Source: Streptomyces mutabilis
GTDB taxonomy: Bacteria > Actinomycetota > Actinomycetes > Streptomycetales > Streptomycetaceae
DNA: 64,000 nucleotides
NCBI RefSeq assembly: GCF_014649815.1
Contig: NZ_BMTT01000002.1
Span: 186,001-250,000, forward strand
Reading direction: 5' to 3'
Part shown: positions 59,624-64,000 of the stretch, piece by piece
How positions within the stretch are numbered: the first letter of the stretch is position 1
Layout of the letters: every line of letters starts with the position of its first letter
The notes under the pieces: generated by a model
What the model was told of the DNA's origin: nothing
Seen by the model: only the letters and a program-made list of their open reading frames with translations
Database searches by the model: none
Position numbers and translations under genes: made by a program

Positions 59624-60520
59624 ATGAACAGCCGCTCCCTGCTCCGCAGTCCGGTCTCCCGGCGTCTGCTGCGTCCCGTGGCCGACCTCATCGACCAGCG
59701 CATCGACCGGCGCGTCGAGCGAGAGGTCCGCTCGGCGGTGCGGGAGGCCTCGGCGCACCGGCTCAGCAACGAGCTGCTGCTCGGCTCCCCCGGCCGCGGC
59801 CTCTCCCGGGTGGTGGCCGACGGCCCGCTGAAGCGCCTGCACGCCGAGGTCGCCGCCCTGGCCGACGACCGTGACGCGGCGGTCCGCAACGTCGCCACCG
59901 CCTACCGGCTGCTCGTGGCACTGGAGTCGCTGGGCGTGGGCCGGGTCGCGGGCGGCACCATGAACATCTGCGGCAAGCTCGGCACGATCCCGCTCCTCGA
60001 CCCGCCGAACGACGAGATCCTGGAGATAGGGACGCTGTACGGCATGTTCTCCACCGGCCTGCTCCGGATGATGGAGCGCGACGGCCGCAGCCCGAGCCTG
60101 ACCATCGTCGACCCCTTCGCCGGCGTCCAGCTCCAGCCGGGCACCGACCCGCGCCCCGACCCGACGGGCTCCCCGGTCGACGAGCACGCCGTGCGCACCA
60201 ACCTCGCCCTCGCCGGTCCGGCGGGCACGGCCGCCCGGATCCGGCGCGGCTACTCCGAGGACCCCGAGACCCGGGCCGCGGTCTCCGACCGCGCGTACGG
60301 CGTGATCGTCGTCGACGGCGACCACTCGGCCAAGGGGGTCCGCCAGGACCTGCAGTGGGCCGAGGAGATCGCCGCGCCGGGCGCGGTGGTCGTCCTGGAC
60401 GACTTCGGCGACCCCAACTGGCCGGGCGTCAAGGAGGCCCTCGACGAGCACCTGAAGGACGGCACGCGCTTCACCTACCTGGGCAAGGCAGCCCACTCCG
60501 CCTTCCTGCGGGCGTCCTGA
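59624..60520 (+). CDS. Class I SAM-dependent methyltransferase (Methyltransf_24 type)
   Basis: 298 residues. The N-terminal 100 are basic and helical. The Rossmann domain opens at ILEIGTLYGMFSTGLL (motif I), then LTIVDPFAG, YGVIVVDGDHSAKGVRQDLQWAEE and GAVVVLDDFGDPNWPGVKEAL. The D-G-D-H and L-D-D-x motifs match methyltransferases acting on polysaccharides and macrolide sugars (cephalosporin hydroxylase/CmcI-like). No ribosome-binding site is obvious before the ATG. Probably modifies a surface glycan; substrate not inferable. Confidence 0.78.
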   Translation: MNSRSLLRSPVSRRLLRPVADLIDQRIDRRVEREVRSAVREASAHRLSNELLLGSPGRGLSRVVADGPLKRLHAEVAALADDRDAAVRNVATAYRLLVALESLGVGRVAGGTMNICGKLGTIPLLDPPNDEILEIGTLYGMFSTGLLRMMERDGRSPSLTIVDPFAGVQLQPGTDPRPDPTGSPVDEHAVRTNLALAGPAGTAARIRRGYSEDPETRAAVSDRAYGVIVVDGDHSAKGVRQDLQWAEEIAAPGAVVVLDDFGDPNWPGVKEALDEHLKDGTRFTYLGKAAHSAFLRAS

Positions 60521-60565
60521 ACACCCACGTACGACCGGGCCGGCACGGCCGAAGGAGCAGCAGCA

Positions 60566-61708
60566 GTGACCGAGGCGGTCGTGAGCGCGCCGGTGACGCG
60601 CCCCGTCGCAGACAGCGCTCCCGCACCGGCGCGGGCGACGCGGGCGAAGGGCGCGCCCGGCCGGCTGCGCGCCCTGGACGGACTACGGCTGGTGGCCGCG
60701 CTGATGGTGGCGGCGTACCACTACGGCGGGCGCGGCGGGGCGGTCGCCGAGGCCTGGGGCAGTTCGCCGGCCCGCCAGTTCCCGACGCTGCACGGCTCTT
60801 TCGCCTACGGCTGCCTCGGGGTGCAGATCTTCTTCGTGATCAGTGGGTTCGTCATCTGCATGAGCGGCTGGGGCCGCTCCGTGGCCTCGTACTGCGCCTC
60901 CCGAGCCGCCCGGCTGCTGCCCGCCTACTGGGTGGCGGTCGTCCTGGTGACGGCGGTGTTCGCGCTGCCGGTGGTCGCCTACGACGCGGTCTCGCCGAGC
61001 GACGCTCTGGTCAACCTGACCATGCTCCAGCAGCCGCTGGGCGCGGACCGGGTGCTGGGGGTGTGCTGGACCCTGTGGGTCGAGGTCCGCTTCTACGCGC
61101 TGTTCGGCCTGTGCGTGGTCCTGCCCGGCGCGAACCGCGGGCGGGTCGTGGTGTTCTGCGCCGGCTGGCTGCTGGCCTCGGCGCTCGCCGAGGCCGCGAA
61201 CGAGCCGCTGCTCGACCTGGTGGTGATGCCGGAGTACGCCCCGTTCTTCATCGGCGGCATCGGCCTGTACCTCGTCCACCGCGACCGGCGGGACGCCCAC
61301 GCGTGGGGCATCGTGGCCGGCGGTTTCCTGTTCGGGCAGCACTACGCGGTACGTGGGCTGTGGAACGCAGCCGACCCGGACGCGTTCGCCCATCGGACGT
61401 CCTTCGGCATCGTCCTCGTCGTCGCCCTCGGCTTCGTGGCGGTCGGGGCGATCGCGCTGGGACTGCTGGACCGGGTGACCTGGCGCGGGCTGACGGTGGC
61501 CGGGGCGTTGACGTACCCGTTCTACCTGGTGCACGAGCACCTCGGGTGGGTGTTGATTTACTTGCTGCACCGCGGTCTGGGGGTGCCGTCGGCGGTGACC
61601 TTCGTTCTGACGGCCGCCGCGATGCTGGCGCTGGCGTGGTTGCTGCACCGGTACGTCGAGAGACCGCTGGCGCCGAGGATACGGAGGGTGCTCGTCCGGA
61701 AGCGTTGA
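60566..61708 (+). CDS. Membrane acyltransferase (OafA/YrhL-like acyltransferase_3)
   Basis: 380 residues from the GTG at 60566 with GAAGGAG upstream. LRALDGLRLVAALMVAAYHYG has the conserved His after helix 1. GCLGVQIFFVISGFVICMSGWGRS, YCASRAARLLPAYWVAV and VCWTLWVEVRFYALFGL (conserved Trp-Glu) follow, and YPFYLVHEHLGWVLIYLLHRG in helix 9. Typical of O-acetyltransferases of cell-wall and capsular polysaccharides. 45 bases after the methyltransferase gene, so probably one operon. Confidence 0.88.
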   Translation: MTEAVVSAPVTRPVADSAPAPARATRAKGAPGRLRALDGLRLVAALMVAAYHYGGRGGAVAEAWGSSPARQFPTLHGSFAYGCLGVQIFFVISGFVICMSGWGRSVASYCASRAARLLPAYWVAVVLVTAVFALPVVAYDAVSPSDALVNLTMLQQPLGADRVLGVCWTLWVEVRFYALFGLCVVLPGANRGRVVVFCAGWLLASALAEAANEPLLDLVVMPEYAPFFIGGIGLYLVHRDRRDAHAWGIVAGGFLFGQHYAVRGLWNAADPDAFAHRTSFGIVLVVALGFVAVGAIALGLLDRVTWRGLTVAGALTYPFYLVHEHLGWVLIYLLHRGLGVPSAVTFVLTAAAMLALAWLLHRYVERPLAPRIRRVLVRKR

Positions 61709-61785
61709 GCGATTCGTGCGATTTTCCTTCCACCGGATCGCGCGTGCCCGCTCCATTTCGCGCATCGAGAAGGCATCCTCCCTGC

Positions 61786-62775
61786 ATGGCCACTGCGCAA
61801 GAGACGCACAAGTACCCCGGCGACCTGAACGACGTACCCGGCTGGTTCTGGCCGCTCGACCAGGTTCTGTTCTCCTGGTTCCTGGAGCGTCAGGAGCGGC
61901 AGGGCACCCGGGGCGACCTGCTCGAACTGGGCGCCTACATGGGCAAGAGCGCGATCCTGCTGGGGCACCATCTGCGGGACGGCGAGACCCTCACGGTCTG
62001 CGACCTGTTCGGGACCGAGCCGCCGGACGCGGCCAACCGGGCGGAGGCGGCGAAGTCGTACTCCACGCTCACCCGGCAGGCCTTCGAGCGGAACTACCTC
62101 TCCTTCCACGAGGCCCTCCCGGCGATCGTCCAGGACGTCAGCTCCACGATCACCGACGAGGTCGCACCCGGCACCTGCCGCTTCGCCCACATCGACGCCT
62201 CGCACCTGTACGAGCACGTGCACGGGGACATCGGCGCGGCCCGGGACCTGCTGCTGCCCGACGGCATCGTGGTCCTCGACGACTTCCGCAGCGAGCACAC
62301 CCCGGGCGTCGCCGTCGCCGCGTGGGAGGCGGTGCTCAACCGGGGGCTGCGGCCCGTCTGCCTGAGCAGCCAGAAGCTGTACGGCACCTGGGGCGACCCG
62401 GAGCCGGTCCAGGAGGAACTGCTGGCTGCCCTGCGCGAGCGCGACGACGTCGCCGTGACCGTGGAGGAGGCCGCGGGACACCGGCTGGTGCGGGCCCGCG
62501 CCAAGGGCAAGCGGATGCGGCCGCCGTCGCTGCCGTCCTCACGGCACCCGGCGCCCGCGCCCGCACCGGCGACCCCGACGCCGCGAGCGCAGGCCCGGCC
62601 CGCGCAGGCGCGCCCGCCCCGGCCGCGGACCCCTCGCGAGCGTGCCCGCCGGCTCGCCCTGGACGTACTGCCGCCGGTCGTCACCCGCGCGGTGCGCCGG
62701 TACCGGGCCACGCAGCGGGCGAAGGCGGGCGCTACGGCCCAGAACACGGGCGGTACGGGTCGGTCGAGGCCGTAG
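61786..62775 (+). CDS. Class I SAM-dependent methyltransferase with Pro/Ala/Arg-rich tail
   Basis: 329 residues from the ATG at 61786. Residues 1-240 are a Methyltransf_24-like domain (WFWPLDQVLFSWFLERQ; GDLLELGAYMGKSAILLG; LTVCDLFG; CRFAHIDASHLYEHVHGDI; LPDGIVVLDDFRSEHTPGVAVA). The last 85 residues are Pro/Ala/Arg-rich with a basic helix. CATCCT at 61774-61779 ends 7 bases before the ATG, compatible with leaderless expression. The 3' end overlaps the remnant TetR gene on the other strand. Confidence 0.8.
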   Translation: MATAQETHKYPGDLNDVPGWFWPLDQVLFSWFLERQERQGTRGDLLELGAYMGKSAILLGHHLRDGETLTVCDLFGTEPPDAANRAEAAKSYSTLTRQAFERNYLSFHEALPAIVQDVSSTITDEVAPGTCRFAHIDASHLYEHVHGDIGAARDLLLPDGIVVLDDFRSEHTPGVAVAAWEAVLNRGLRPVCLSSQKLYGTWGDPEPVQEELLAALRERDDVAVTVEEAAGHRLVRARAKGKRMRPPSLPSSRHPAPAPAPATPTPRAQARPAQARPPRPRTPRERARRLALDVLPPVVTRAVRRYRATQRAKAGATAQNTGGTGRSRP

Positions 62776-63236
62776 GTTCCCCCGATCCCCGCGATCACCA
62801 GGGCCGGCCCTTCCTCGAAGTGCCGGTCGTAGTCCGTGGAGATCTCCGCGCCCGCCTGAGCCGTCAAGGGATAGTCGGCCATCAGGCGGGCGCGTTCGTA
62901 CAGGTCGTAGCCTTCCCGGCGTTCGCCGGGCAGCGGCTGCACGCCCCGTCAGGCCGGTGAAGCGTGAGCCGCTGAACCCCGTGGCGCCGTCGCGGTAGCC
63001 GAGCAGTGCCGCGCGCAGGCCCCGGTTGACCTCGAGCAGCCGTTCCGCCAGGTGTCGGCCGGGTCGAGGGGAGTCCCGGCGGCCATCCGCCGGGACATCT
63101 CCGTGGCCATCTCGTCGAGCAGCCTGCTTGTCCTCGAAGTGCCACTACAGGGCGGGCGACCTGACGTCCAGCTCCCTGGCGACGGTGCGCAGGGTCAGGC
63201 CGTCACGTTCGAGGTAACGACCCAGCTCAGCGGGCC
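62770..63236 (-). pseudogene. TetR-family regulator, decayed
   Basis: Reading the minus strand across frames recovers a TetR protein in pieces. GLTLRTVARELDVRSPAL is the helix-turn-helix start; then an in-frame TAG (complement of 63145-63147) replaces the Tyr codon of the usual LYWHF, and HFEDKQ follows. A frameshift near 63123 leads to LLDEMATEMSRRMA. A second near 63045 leads to LLEVNRGLRAALLGYRDGA. A junction near 62950, where roughly 50 residues are missing, leads to VQPLPGERREGYDL and YDRHFEEGPALVIAGIGGTYG, the TetR C-terminal end. The first 20 or so residues are lost at the border with the mutase gene. At least four lesions, so non-functional. Confidence 0.82.
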
Positions 63237-64000
63237 TCAGAAGGCATCCGACGGCACGTACGTCCCCCAAACCTCCCGCAACGCGTTGCACACCTCGCCC
63301 ACCGTCGCCCGGGCCCGCAGCGCGTCCTTCATCGGGTACAGGACGTTGTCCTCGCCCTCGGCCGCCTTCTTCAGGGCCGTCAGTGCCGTGTCCACCGCCT
63401 GCTGGTCGCGCTCCGCGCGGAGCCTCGCCAGGCGTTCGGCCTGCTGGGCCTCGATGGCCGGGTCGACGCGCAGCGGCTCGTACGGCTCCTCCTCGTCGAG
63501 CTGGAAGCGGTTGACGCCGACCACGACCCGCTCACCCGAGTCGGTCTCCTGGGCGATGCGGTAGGCGGAGCGCTCGATCTCGCTCTTCTGGAAGCCGTGC
63601 TCGATGGCGTTGACCGCGCCGCCCAGATCCTCGACCTTGCCCATCAGCTCCAGCGCCGCCGCCTCGACGTCGTCGGTCATCTTCTCGACGACGTAGGAAC
63701 CGGCAAAGGGATCGACCGTCGCCGTCACGTCCGTCTCGTAGGCGAGGACCTGCTGCGTGCGCAGGGCGAGCCGCGCCGACTTGTCGGTGGGCAGCGCGAT
63801 GGCCTCGTCGAAGGAGTTGGTGTGCAGGGACTGCGTGCCGCCGAGGACCGCGCCCAGGCCCTGCACGGTGACACGGACCAGGTTCACCTCGGGCTGCTGC
63901 GCCGTCAGCTGCACGCCGGCCGTCTGCGTGTGGAAGCGCAGCATCAGCGACTTGGGGTTCTTCGCGCCGAACTCCTCCCTCATCACCCGCGCCCAGATCC
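63237..64000 (-). CDS. Acyl-CoA (methylmalonyl/isobutyryl-CoA) mutase large subunit, C-terminal part
   Basis: About 254 residues of a gene that continues beyond the right edge (frame open through 64000). The B12-dependent mutase barrel is clear: [73 protein letters not shown] and GVNRFQ. The chain ends at VPSDAF just after the barrel, with no DxHxxG B12-binding domain. So cobalamin must be held by a separate small subunit, as in IcmA/IcmB-type and some MCM systems. It links with pccB/accA2 metabolism of propionyl/methylmalonyl-CoA, although 58 kb away. Confidence 0.9.
   Translation of the reverse strand, partial: IWARVMREEFGAKNPKSLMLRFHTQTAGVQLTAQQPEVNLVRVTVQGLGAVLGGTQSLHTNSFDEAIALPTDKSARLALRTQQVLAYETDVTATVDPFAGSYVVEKMTDDVEAAALELMGKVEDLGGAVNAIEHGFQKSEIERSAYRIAQETDSGERVVVGVNRFQLDEEEPYEPLRVDPAIEAQQAERLARLRAERDQQAVDTALTALKKAAEGEDNVLYPMKDALRARATVGEVCNALREVWGTYVPSDAF

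Noticed and set aside
1-64000. tRNA, rRNA, riboswitch, insertion sequence or phage attachment site
   Set aside because: No cloverleaf, rRNA core sequence, cobalamin-type box, transposase motif or integrase was recognised on reading both strands; a covariance-model scan would be needed to exclude small structured RNAs.

Overview
The window is about 72-75% GC on inspection, with GTG starts, GC-rich third codon positions and very long open antisense frames. Gene content and order are those of a Streptomyces chromosome core region, close to the S. coelicolor stretch I recall as roughly SCO4927 down to SCO4869. Locus names are from memory. No rRNA, tRNA, CRISPR array, integrase or insertion sequence was seen.

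Layout. (1) 1-5.7 kb: 5' end of birA, then acyl-CoA carboxylase genes: carboxyltransferase pccB with its epsilon peptide pccE, a 42-residue membrane peptide, a Maf pyrophosphatase, and the biotinylated alpha subunit accA2. (2) 5.7-18.9 kb: DeoR regulator, a quinone-reductase-like LpdA, gamma-glutamylcyclotransferase-like protein, purine nucleoside phosphorylase, phosphopentomutase/phosphomannomutase, a membrane mannosyltransferase, deoC with two aldehyde dehydrogenase-like genes, and a uridine kinase-like protein. (3) 19.2-23.1 kb: sigQ divergent from afsQ1-afsQ2-lipoprotein. (4) 23.3-32.2 kb: assorted small genes, adenosine deaminase, a LysR/MFS pair, an ECF sigma factor with a SnoaL-like tail, STAS, AEC and Uma2 proteins. 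(5) 32.3-40.6 kb: nucleoside uptake and salvage: ABC ATPase, two permeases, cytidine deaminase, thymidine phosphorylase and two paralogous BmpA-type lipoproteins. (6) 40.8-44.5 kb: an M20 amidohydrolase and a two-gene unit of unknown function. (7) 44.7-58.1 kb: ten genes for a sialic-acid-like (Kdn-type) cell-wall glycopolymer, corresponding by recall to the teichulosonic acid cluster of S. coelicolor. (8) 58.2-64 kb: two acyltransferases, two methyltransferases, a TetR pseudogene and the 3' end of an acyl-CoA mutase gene.

How the parts fit. The nucleoside genes are scattered over 32 kb. Four transcription units (pnp, deoC, add and the ABC-cdd-deoA operon) carry the same perfect palindrome CTACGCGCGTAG at their promoters, and both bmpA genes carry the same near-match. 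This points to one repressor controlling uptake, deamination, phosphorolysis and deoxyribose-phosphate breakdown. Many genes here have an extended -10 hexamer ending 7-9 bases before the start codon and no ribosome-binding site, which predicts leaderless mRNAs.

The glycopolymer locus has two divergent arms: sugar activation plus transferases on the minus strand, and transferases plus a pyruvyltransferase fusion on the plus strand. It has several unusual architectures: a CMP-sugar synthetase/HAD phosphatase fusion, a synthase lacking the SAF domain, a GT29-like sialyltransferase, duplicated GT2/polysialyltransferase pairs, and a GT8-TPR-pyruvyltransferase fusion. The two-gene unit at 42.4-44.5 kb is the least explained. 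Its products share a glycine/asparagine-rich motif at opposite ends, reminiscent of amyloid-type signalling motifs.
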